NCBI GenBank assembly: GCA_016806645.1
Contig: JACSYO010000415.1
Location: 6,784,001 to 6,848,000 of the forward strand
Length of the DNA: 64,000 nucleotides
Reading direction: 5' to 3'
Origin: Ophiodon elongatus
Taxonomy: Eukaryota; Chordata; Actinopteri; Perciformes; Hexagrammidae
In this document: piece after piece, positions 35,109-45,937 of the stretch
How the letters are laid out: every line of letters begins with the position of its first letter
How positions within the stretch are numbered: the first letter of the stretch is position 1
Made by a program: the position numbers and the translations under genes
The notes under the pieces: generated by a model
Databases searched by the model: none
Seen by the model: only the letters and a program-made list of their open reading frames with translations
Told to the model about the DNA's origin: nothing

Positions 35109-35127
35109 CAGCTGAAAGTAACAGCTG
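35109..35127. promoter_or_regulatory. Paired CAGCTG E-boxes upstream of proposed myom3 promoter
   Basis: Two CAGCTG E-boxes (35109-35114 and 35122-35127) have centres 13 bases apart, about 460 bases upstream of the proposed start. Myogenic bHLH factors bind this E-box class and often use pairs, which fits a sarcomere gene. CAGCTG is frequent by chance, so this is inference only. Confidence 0.3.
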
Positions 35128-37046
35128 GAACGTCCTCATGAGAGCAAATGGCTGCGGCGGAACTACGAATGCCTCTTTCATAATTCTCACTAAAAGAAAT
35201 GCATATGTATTTCAGCCCTCTCAGCACCATCCCACCTGGGCACAAAGAATGCAAAATTAAAGGCTGGGAAATGCCAAGCTGGACAAGAGAGGAGACTGAG
35301 AGCTGCGGTGAGACTGGGAAGACAAAAGAGAAGAGTGGGAAGATCTGAATGGAAACAAAGGGAAAGGAACAGATCAGCTGTTTAGTAGGAGTTGAGTCTG
35401 AGAGAGGAACTCAGGCCATTCCTCCTCATTAAAAATCTAACCTTGAACTTGAAAACGCAAGAGGTTAACAATGGTGGAGAAAACACCTGAGGCTTCCCAT
35501 CAGATTCTGCTGTCTTTCATTGTTCTTCTATTTCTTTTATTCACCTATCTCTTCCTTTCACTCTTTTCACTTCTCCTATATTTCCTGTCTACATATCATA
35601 TAATGCCATTTGTTTGGAAGTATAAACACATTTCGGATGTAACTTCGTAGTCTGGCTAGCAGTATGGGGATGGCACTTCTGGTCGGAAACTTTAAATTCT
35701 GTACAGATATTCCGAGAGAATAAATCACTCAGACTTTCCTGATCCCTTGGCTTTACATGTAGCCCCATCATCATTTTCTGACCAAACTAATGACATTCAC
35801 ATCAGCCTCATCTCTTGCACTCAGTTCTGAGTAACGCATGCGAGATAAAAGACTATATAAAGTATACCATTATATTTCATACTGTGCCTTACATTACTGC
35901 TTTGCTGTACATTGACGCAAGGTAATTCTCAGTATTGGTATCATTAGTTCTCCTTCACTTTGTTCTTGCCTCTCGTCTCCTTTCACAGTGATCTTTGATG
36001 AGTTCCTTGAACTTGTCCATGGTTCTGTCTCATTAAACAGGGTACTCTATCTGGCAGAGTTCATGAGGGTTTATTAAAGCTGCGTATGTTTGGAGGATAT
36101 CTAGTGCCTCTGAAAAGTTTTCTTTTATTTGCTTTGCTCCAAAAAACTCGAAGAAAGTTGTTTTACTTTAAATGATCTGTTTCGTTGTTGTGTGTGTGCA
36201 CTACAAGTAATTTGAAGGAAGCTCAAAGTTTCTTCTTCTACCTCTTTTTACTTGGGCTTTCAGAGTGAATCATACAGTTGAACAGTAAGGAAGTATTTCA
36301 AGTACAGGTGGAGGATTTAAAAAAAAAGAAAAAGATAAAAACAGACAACCATAATCAAGACAACCGTTATACCGTACATACCATTAGCATGCATGAAGTA
36401 AAGGCAGTATTGCAAATTAGTTTAGTTCAGTTCAAATATAGATAAGAGGAAAAGGTATTAAAAATATAAGTCAATGATAAGTCAATACTGTTTTTGTGAA
36501 TCAAGTTTAATCCAGGTTAGTTTATGGGAAGTTATTGAAGTGGTAGATAAAGGGTTGCCAGATCTGGTAGAATTGGTCCTCACTCCCTCTCATTCAGAAT
36601 TATTTTTATTTACAAATATATTTTTCATAATGGCAGAGTGTGCTGGAGCCTTTGCCTGCTTCTAGTTTAGTAATATCCTTCTGCGTGCTAGATGGTTTAC
36701 AAATGTTATCATGTTATATTGAAAGCTGGTGAGCACAAGCTCCGATCCAAAGACAGACATTAGAGTTATCTGTGTTGTCATGGTTGTACGGTTTAGTGTT
36801 TGTGTGTGTACTTGTGTGTCCACCAGTGGAGCTGACTGTCGGGAACTAAAAGCACACAGAGGCTTCGAGGAAAGAAGGCATCACTCAAGGCTACAGCATT
36901 GTATGGAAGGATGGGGGGTTATTTATAAGCCTTTAGCGGCTACACCTGCCCCTGGAATATCAGCACACAATACAAGCTGCGTTTGCCAAGCCTACTCTTC
37001 TCATCATACATCAGCAGTGACTGTCAGACTAAGAATAACTACAGGG

Positions 37047-37150
37047 TAAGGTTATCACGATACCGGGCTTCAATACTAGTATTACAAAACATACTCGGTA
37101 CCTCTTTTGATACCACGGCAAAAAGAGAAAATAAAAGGTCTTCGGTACAC
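37047..37150. repeat. Possible palindromic-MITE remnant
   Basis: AGGGTAAGGTTATCACGATACC and repeated GGTACC/GATACC strings recall fish MITEs with ATCACGATACC ends. No second end was found. Confidence 0.3.
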
Positions 37151-37540
37151 AAAATAGGATCATCTTTTTCTTTTTTGGGAATTAACAACCCACACAGTGA
37201 TGGTACCTTCTTCCACAACAGTGGTGAAGAACACCAGGAGCAAATGCCAATAGTTCAGTTTTCATTAAAACAACTGCTGTGTTAACTGCATGACAAATAA
37301 ATGAGAGGACACAAAACCAAATGTAACCGATTGGTGACAAACAATGTAGCATTGAAAAGAGTCCAGCGCAGTGCGTTCTCCACATACAACGCACCGGGCG
37401 GGGAGGTGGGGAGAGAAGGGGGGCTACATTACATCACTTACAGAGAACAATGAGGGCAAAACAGCACCAACATCTGTCAGCACGTTAGCGTGTACCACTC
37501 GTGTACTATTTTTACTTAACCTGTCTCTACTCTGCTCCAC

Positions 37541-37542
<2 letters not shown>

Positions 37543-37582
<40 letters not shown>
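37543..37582. repeat. TG microsatellite
   Basis: About 20 TG units in intergenic DNA. Confidence 0.95.
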
Positions 37583-37583
<1 letters not shown>

Positions 37584-39237
37584 CAGCCCCACCCTCATTC
37601 GGTGAAATGCAGAGCAGATGATATTAATGATGTGTGAAATCTTAGCAGCAGTGCTAATGTTAGTTCTGGACTTGCCATGGCTAATTGTAATTTGCTTCTT
37701 GACGTGTCAGTGACAGGTCCCTCACTGGGTGTTGTTGTATCCACTCTCACACTTTGCCTCTGCCTCCAGTCACATGGTGCGTTCGTTGCTGGAGAGAAAG
37801 CCGTGATAGTCACAGGATCAGGACCAGTTAATTTTATTCCTACTTGTTTCATCTTTGCAGCCTTTTTTTTATAGCTTTGATTCAGCTTCCAAGTGCGCCA
37901 CGAACATCTCATGTCCATGCCATCTTCTTTCTCTTACCGCGCTTATAGTAGAAAGTGTGGGCGCTGCTGTGTTTTATTAAAAGTGCTGATTTTTACCACC
38001 TTTACTAAGAAGTTTTTGAAGAACCGCCATGCTTAAAAACTCAACCTGTGCAGCCTCTGTCTCTTTAGTGCCTGATTTATTTAGACCACTTAGGCAAATC
38101 AATTTGGTTGCACTTTCCCACAGCACCTGAAGCACAAAAATATGTAATGAATTCGTACATGTACAAGGTGAAACGTATAGCAAGCCAACAGGGAATAAAT
38201 ATTTGCTGCACACTGAGAACGTCTTGTAGTGTTTTATCAATCATTAATTCTTATTCACAATTCATGAGCGCTCTGTGCTTTTACGTGCATTAATTATGAA
38301 TAAAAGCCAGAGTGAGAGCGACTGTCTGGCAAACATTTATTCCCTGATGGGTGTTCTTACATTTTATCTGCACCTCACAGATGTCAAGGATACCAAACCC
38401 TTAATGTATGGGTCACTGTGGAGGGAACAGACTGTGATATACCGGCTGTATTTGATTCCACATTCACATCACTTCCACATTGACATGTATATCATGTTTG
38501 AGAGCTCACATCTGAAATATTGTATTTGTGGATTTTAGAAAAACCAACCACGAAAGAACTGTAGCAGCATTGAATCAAGTTGTTTGCAGTACCTCGAACT
38601 GCTGCTTAATCTCTTTAAATTAAGTTGAATGCAGTGTTTGCTGAATTAAATGCATTAATTGCTTTACATTTTTTACTTTTTTTTTGTGCAAGCTGTGATA
38701 TAGTCTGAGCTCTCATAGTAATGAAAATCCCCACACACCCTATTTGTAATAACAATTTTGAGGCATTATGTTTGTTGAAAGTGAGGTATCACTCTAACAC
38801 TATTGGCAAGCTCCGCCTGGACACTCTTCTCAGTGTTCAACAGCCATCTGTCAATCGGTCAATGCTCAATGGGGAATTGTCGTGGTGGAAACTGAATATT
38901 ACAAAACTTTCTTTTCATCGTCTCCCCTTCCCGTGATCGTGCCCAGAATAGACCTTAATGGACACCAAAGTCTCCTGGATGATCCATCATTTCCAGGCCA
39001 GCCTTGACAGCTGTTTTCGTGCCTTTTTCTAATCAAGGACCCATTAGGAGCTCATTAGAATGCAAGCGAGTAGAGGGAGGGGACGACGTGATTGCATCCA
39101 ATTATATGTAGACTTCAATTCATCAAGTGATTTGGTCTGAAGAGAGGTAGGTCCCTTTTCAATGGGGATGGCAGGAAAAGGGCTGCTTGATGTGATTCAC
39201 TTATGTCACATCAAAGTGGAAAAGTACAATGAGTTTT

Positions 39238-39240
<3 letters not shown>

Positions 39241-39273
<33 letters not shown>
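39241..39273. repeat. TA microsatellite
   Basis: Pure TA tract in intergenic DNA. Confidence 0.95.
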
Positions 39274-39277
<4 letters not shown>

Positions 39278-42200
39278 GTGGTATGGGAGAAGCAGATACA
39301 TTATACTAAATTAAACTTTTATGAGAAGGTTCCACCCTTTGAACAGTCGCCTATATCTCAGATTCATTTCAGAATTCAAATATGTCTGTTCATTTTCAAA
39401 TTCTCCACCAGTTGGAGAAACAGAAGACCAATAAAATTATAGTTGATGAGATTGAGAATGGGGACATTATTGTCCTACTAGCTGCTGTACAGATTGTAAA
39501 GCCCTTTGAAGCTAAATTGTGTTTTTGAACTATATAAATATAATTGACTTGACTTGCTGAATCCTTGAAGCTCAGGGACTGACGAAGATTGACACAATGT
39601 ACAAGCTGTTGAGAGTCCACAGAACTCTTTCGTTGTCATCTTGCTCAGGTGGACCCTGACTATGACCACATAAAACCTTATATTATTTCACTATACAGTT
39701 GTGAGAAGCCCAATTTAACACTCATTATACCACCACACCAAATGCCATTCTCAAATTCAACATTAAAAGTTTCCTTAAAGTTTCTTTAAATTCATGAATG
39801 TAAATTAGAAATGGTCATAAAGTAACTTCATGGTGCCAAAACAAAAATAATTAGCAGTGAGGCATGAATACAGTTCACTGGAGCCAGTTAACTCAATGCA
39901 CCTTATCAGAAAAGATAATTATATTTTTTTGAAATGGCTACCGCCAAGACTGGGTGAGTTTTGGATGATAGTTTTACGACAAAAGACACCCAAACTTATC
40001 CTCGTTAAGTTCACTCAGAATCTTCAAACGTTTTCTGAGAGGGTATAATTTCTTCAAAGGAGTTCTTTATTTGCTCTTTGTCACCATGCTGGAACTTTGC
40101 CTCGAATGTGGATAGTGAATATAATAAATGAGGCAATCATAACTGAGTGTACTCCAAACTAGCCTTCTTAAAGGCTGTTTGGAGTTTAAACCTCAAAGGA
40201 GCCATTAAACATTAATGGTAATCTCTACCAATACTGTCAAGAAGATTCAAGGACACATTACAGTGTGTCCTTTTTTTATTCTGGGGGAAGAAAGAATCAA
40301 AGCATGCATATGTGGATTTTGACCCAGCCTTTAACTTTTTACAAGTATGAAACCTGCTTGCGTCCCTATGTGCTCTCAGGACAATAAATGACTTAAGTGG
40401 CCATCATTACATCAATTGATCCAGACCAGACATGCACACCTTCTGCTGTGATCGAAATTCTATTTGTGCAGAAGCATTGGGTTCATCTGAACGACTATTC
40501 CCCATTCAAAGTTTTATCATGCCTGTATACTCAAGAGGGCCCTGCAATCTCCCATTCGATCTTCTTGGGACTTGGAGAGTTGAAAGACGAGAGAGACAGC
40601 CTTCTGGCAGAGAGAAAGAAAAGAACCTGTCAGAGCTGCCAGCCAAGTAAAGAATGAATTTTCTTTTAGTCGTGTCCAAAGAAGAGCAAGGTAGTAAGAT
40701 AGAGGAAAAGAGCATGATGAAAAGCTGGACAGTGTTATTTATTTTCCAAACACGTGAGAGACCTAAAATCCCTCTCGCAATGAAAACACCCCGTCTTGTT
40801 CTCTGCAGTGTGCTGTCAGGATAAAAAGCTACGAGCTAGAATCCTCTTGTGTTTCCCTGGTTCACTCCTTTTTTGCCTTTTCACATCCTGTTTGATTCTC
40901 TTGGAGGTAGTTGTCCCAAATTCTTTTGACTGGATCTAACCCAATTTCTTTGTCTCTGTACCTCCCACTTACTCCCACTCACAATAGCCATTTCACATAT
41001 TCATTTCATCACTGTGCTTTTTGTGTCAGTTGCAACATTGAACTTCCCTGGTGCATTGCCAGTTCCAGCTCTCTGCTCATGTTAAATCATTCTTTACAAT
41101 GCCCGGTTTTCCTTCTACCTCTCTATCAGCCCTATTCTCACTACAAGCACAGAGCCCACTCACTCGCATGTCAAGGGCAGCATAGCTGACTTGATCTCAA
41201 ATAGTAGAACAGATGCATCGTGTTCATTGACATGCTTGTGCTTTGATGTAGTGAGGGTCACAGAATGCCTAAGGGCTATGAAATATAATGTGCACCGTAC
41301 TGGTTTATACTTTTTGTTCTGCTTGCACAAAACAGGATGGCACAGTGTATTGGCAGCCCCAGAACAACATTCACTAATGTAGCTTTTTTCCTACAATTGA
41401 GTAAAAACTTGTTCTACTGTGTTCCTGATCCTGTAAAAGACACAGAGCTGAACTGAACAAAGAAGCCCTCATAAACTAGCTGGCTAAACCTTGTGGACTG
41501 GGCTTTATCTTCGACATGGCAGCAGACTGTGTGAATAAATATTTTAATTTGTTTTTATCTAATCATTAAGCTATGGAGGAATGAAAATGACAGACAATAT
41601 CACTTCTTCGCATTCATCCGACAGTCAAAGTTATGTGCTGCTGTGTTATGCATGTGCAATGAATTTCTATGAGGTAACCTGCCCATAAATCTGAACTTTG
41701 GACATGTTCATAATGTAAACTGTGTCACAGGATGTATTGATTCAATTTTGCTATCATTTTTCATGGTGTGGGTTTGTTAGCGTTTAGCTAATGTCCAGCA
41801 AATTGTGTTGTATGTGTACTCAGTGATGTATGAAACTGTTCCTTTTGTCACGTCAAATAATTTTTTTGTTCTTGTGACTGAGGCACCTGAGCTCTCGTTC
41901 CTCATTTTGCCTTCAAAACATATTAATATAGAAAAAAGAAATGTCAGGATCAAGTTTTTAAACTATAGGCTACTGTGTCTGCTGATACCAAGTTCAATCC
42001 TTAGGATCTTTTGGGAAATCTATAGTGAACAACATTGAAATATAATGATTATCATACCTCTTTTAAAGGTAATAACTGATAATCTATGTGTAGCTTGCAC
42101 TGCAATTATGATTAGTTCCATATTGTAGATTCTCTAAAATTAGATATGTTTGTTACTTCTTCCCTTACCTGTGTGTGTATACAGATCAGGCTTTTACTGT

Positions 42201-43249
42201 AAAATATTCCATTAGGTTATCTGGTAGCAGTTGCATAACCAAGCACACAATGGATATTAGACCAGAGACCCACTCAAGCCTTATGTTATCTCTTGGAACG
42301 AGTCCCATGGGTGCAGATAGAGGCCCCGTTCCTCTCTCTGTGTTGGACAGTTAAATGGGAGGATCACTTCCTCTTCTAGCTGCTCGGAAAGAAAAGGACC
42401 TCAATTTTACATTTTAGGTAAATCCCCCTCTAGGTTACAAAAGCTGCTCTTTTTTTCTTTTTTTTTTTAAACCAGATTAAATTTCTTTTCTTGAGATTCT
42501 GCAAACATACATTTTAGATAATACGCTAAAACTGTTTTTTATTGTTCTTTCCAATCATGAATCCATCTATGCAGTTTTCCACATCAAAAGACAGTTACAC
42601 TCTGTAAGCATTGTGCTGTTAAATTACTATTTACTATTTGGCCAGTTGTGCATTGTGGCTTTTAACATTTAAACAGCTTATTGGTTCAATTTAGTGTGGT
42701 TATTCAGGCAGAAACGCAAACATAATTTTATTTTTTATTTTGAAGAATATATGTAAAATTGCATAGTTATAGCATTTAGTATGACGTCATTGTATAGACT
42801 GACTTTCTCTCAGTAGCCCCAACTCTGACTGACATCCACTGTCCCTGATTTTTGTCTTCTCTTTCCTTGAAGACACACACTTCTGGGCAACAGGCTGTTG
42901 AGTTGAACTTTGGATTCTTTGTTATATCCGCCTCACCAACTAAATGGTCGGTATGTAGCAAGAATCTTTGCCTTTTTAAATACATCACTTTTTATATTGT
43001 ATATGGTACACACGTTTATTATTCTGGCATATTTTATTCACCTCACCTCACTGAAGTAGTGACTAAGACTGTTATTGTTTGTCAGCGAGATCCTGTGTCA
43101 ATAAAGTGAAGAAATACTCAAGTTCAAAATACTTTTACAACCTTCCCCAACCAAACTAGCGAATACACGTATTGACAGTTTTGATTGTTGTAGTTACAGA
43201 AGTTTTGTTTTAAAGAAAAGGTTCTTTAATATTTTTTTTTGAATTTCAA

Positions 43250-44935
43250 CAAAACAAGGCAGACTTTCCAACATACATTTAGTAGAAATTAATTCACCAT
43301 CTATACAGAATAAAACAAAGTTTAAAGGTATATTACATTCATTTATTTACATTCTTTCGGGACACTTTTGTCGTCAATGCAATCTGTTATTACTTTACAA
43401 CTGTGTGTTAATGATTGTGCTCAGGCTATTAAAAACCTAGCTGTTATCAGCGTGGCTTAGGTTGCACCATGACCACACCTTCCAATGTGTTCTTACACAC
43501 TGTATCTTTCCCCCCCTGAAAGAACAGCAAACAATGACGATTACAAAATGAGTTCATGAACTTTGTGTCAGAAAAGTACAAAATATAGATTTGTATGTAC
43601 GCCACAGATGCAAACCCTGATAATACTGAAATAGTTTGGTGATTTAAAAAATAGGATTATTTACATTTCCAGTGGAGATTCAGTCATTTCAGTCCCATTT
43701 TAAACAGTTTAAAAGGTGACAATAGGTCCGACTGTGTCTAATGCTTTTGTTCAGCCACAAAGCAGTCAGATTTGATTTCATATCTAATCTTTAAGGCTGA
43801 CTGTCCACATTGTAATTTAAAAGTGACCAGATTGAGTTTGTGTATTTAGAGAGTGTTATAGATTGCAATAATGTGTCGCCATGGTGATGGCTCAGAAATG
43901 CACATGCTGACTATGTGTGATTGCAGCTCTGTTGAAAAAGAAAACACTTAGAAACTGATTTGAGTGGTCAGACTGAGTTGAATTGTAAGAAGATCTAAAC
44001 TTCATTTCAAACCCCTTACAATAAAAACATATAGGGTGTGTTTTTCGTCATTATGCAAACAAAACAGACATTAGCTGTCTGAACAGAGCTTTATACATAG
44101 AAATGTTAAGAGTAAGCGTAAACTTTATACTTTACATTGTAGTTGTTATATTTCCCTCTCTCATATACACAATAAACACATTGCAATAACAATTCAACAT
44201 CTTTTAAAATAGAAATTCTGTTGGTCAAATAATTGTTTCACAAAATAGAGCTGCAACAATTATTTGATGGAAAAAACAATTGCCAACTATTTTGGTAATT
44301 GATTAATTGTTAAAGTAAATTTTTTAGCAAAAATGTCAGAAAATGCTTTATTCAGCCTCTCAAATGTCGAGATTACCTGCTTTTCTCTGTTTCATACAAT
44401 ATCAAACTGGGTCTCTTTGGGATTTGAACTGAAAAAACAAGACATTTAAAGACATTTCGTTGGACTTTGAGAAACTGCGATGGACAGTTTTCACTATTTT
44501 CAGACGTAAAAACCAAAAGATTAATCGATAAATTAAGAAAATAATTCGCAAATTATTCAATAATGAAAATGATTGTTAGTTGCAGCCCTATAACAAAATA
44601 AACAATGACTTAACAATGTATATTCACTGATGTATTCAAATGTAAACACACAATTTATGGCTATCCATACTTATTATATTACTTATTAAAATTTTACAAA
44701 TGTGAATTAATAAATAAATAAAAAAACAGATAAAAAAAAAGCATAATATATTACTTCGATTTGATTTGTATTTAAAGTTCCAGATGTGGTTTTTCGATAT
44801 GTCTTAGTTCAGAATAAATGTATGTTTAAGGACAGTTAAAACATCTGTCTATGCATATATAACAGTAAAAATATTCAGTTCTGTATTGTTACTAAAGCAG
44901 CCATCAGTGCTCCCATTAACTTTCTGCATTGCAAA
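43250..44935 (-). other. Possible 3' untranslated region of il22ra1
   Basis: AT-rich DNA after the stop codon. Candidate AATAAA signals on the minus strand lie at about 44347-44352 and 43341-43346. If the second is used, the 3' UTR is about 1.6 kb and contains a MITE (44247-44590). No transcript evidence supports either end. Confidence 0.25.
44247..44590. repeat. GCTGCAAC-type MITE, best copy
   Basis: Terminal inverted repeats AGAGCTGCAACAAT and ATTGTTAGTTGCAGCCCT. An 8-base direct repeat ACAAAATA lies just outside (44240-44247 and 44593-44600), the target-site length of hAT elements. The interior is AT-rich. Confidence 0.6.
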
Positions 44936-45937
44936 TTATTCTTGAATTTGTACAACCCAACCTCCGAGAAGAATTGGCCTTGTCTCCTCGTCTCCTCTGT
45001 CTTCGTCTTCCTCACCTTCCTCCTCCTTTTTGAGACCCGTCCAGGTCTGCGGATAATCTGTCTTTCTGTATTCACAACTGTCTTTGGATGCAGTTTCAAG
45101 AAGGATCGCAGGCAACCAGTTTTGTTTGTAACCTGCTTCAAGTATGGCATCACTAGATGGTGTGTTCTTCCATCCCTGTTGGAAATAAGGAGCAACTGGT
45201 TGCGATGGGGAATAATGGGTGTTGCAGTAGGTCTGGGTTGGTGTGGTGACAGTGCTATCATCACACCCTGAGTCTGACAACTCTGAGCCGTCGAAGCTCT
45301 TCAAGGATGCCAATGATGGCCCCTTCGTCTTGGAGTCTATGAGGTCAGATAAAAGGGGTTTCCTCTCTAGGTTAAGGGGTGGCACTGTGTCATCTGTGCT
45401 GTTCTGTAACTGAAAAAGTAGTGAAGGCAACACAAGTTGTCCATTGGTATCCCGCACTGTTTGCAAAAGCAGTGGCCTGGATGGATTGCTCTCACAAGGG
45501 TCCGGATGAGGTAACGGTTGTACTTCATGTGAGGTCAGCTTTGGACTCGCTCCAGCTTTATCCCAGCTTTCTCCACTGGAAGACGTTGATAGGTTACTGG
45601 TTTCTCTGTTGTCATTGGTAGCCTGCTGAATGCCTTCATTATGTTCATGGACAGCTACAACACTGTAGATTTCGGAGGACTGGGCACTCGTGTCCTCTGG
45701 ATTTGGGGTCAGGCTGTGTTTCCCTGTGCCAAAAGAGGAGCCAGTGCCGCCTTGCCAGGTTTGGGAGAGGTTGTCCTGGGGGGAATAACCTCCAGACCGA
45801 ACTGAGGGCATATTAGGCTTCCGGATCGTTGCGTAAACTGTTTGGTCACTTTCAATGCAGACCTCCGCTTTGGAAATTATGAGATTCCAGTCTGGAGACT
45901 CCAGTACCCAGGTTGGGGTGCTGGAGGTGGCTACCTG
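44936..45937 (-). CDS. il22ra1: il22ra1 exon 7, cytoplasmic tail and stop
   Basis: Encodes residues 270-602 and the stop codon TAA at 44936-44938. It begins at a tandem AAAG/CAG/ acceptor, so the first Gln may be optional (exon start 45937 or 45934). TWVLESPDWNLI near the membrane is the likely JAK-binding box region. YFQQ (Tyr520) fits the YxxQ motif that recruits STAT3. DSGCDDS (45254-45274) resembles a phosphodegron. The last 30 residues are strongly acidic, then hydrophobic. Low overall conservation is normal for these tails. Confidence 0.9.
   Translation of the reverse strand, partial: QVATSSTPTWVLESPDWNLIISKAEVCIESDQTVYATIRKPNMPSVRSGGYSPQDNLSQTWQGGTGSSFGTGKHSLTPNPEDTSAQSSEIYSVVAVHEHNEGIQQATNDNRETSNLSTSSSGESWDKAGASPKLTSHEVQPLPHPDPCESNPSRPLLLQTVRDTNGQLVLPSLLFQLQNSTDDTVPPLNLERKPLLSDLIDSKTKGPSLASLKSFDGSELSDSGCDDSTVTTPTQTYCNTHYSPSQPVAPYFQQGWKNTPSSDAILEAGYKQNWLPAILLETASKDSCEYRKTDYPQTWTGLKKEEEGEEDEDRGDEETRPILLGGWVVQIQE

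Larger units (their letters stand above)
34651..43250. other. Intergenic region between myom3 and il22ra1
   Basis: About 8.6 kb. I recognise a CA repeat (34934-34999), a possible palindromic-MITE remnant (37047-37150), a TG repeat (37543-37582), a TA repeat (39241-39273), a small hairpin (40151-40185) and a candidate regulatory block (38250-38330). No open frame has a domain or splice-site support. Confidence 0.6.

Noticed and set aside
44942..45621. Open frames on the plus strand opposite the il22ra1 tail exon
   Set aside because: Antisense shadows of the long coding exon, no recognisable protein.
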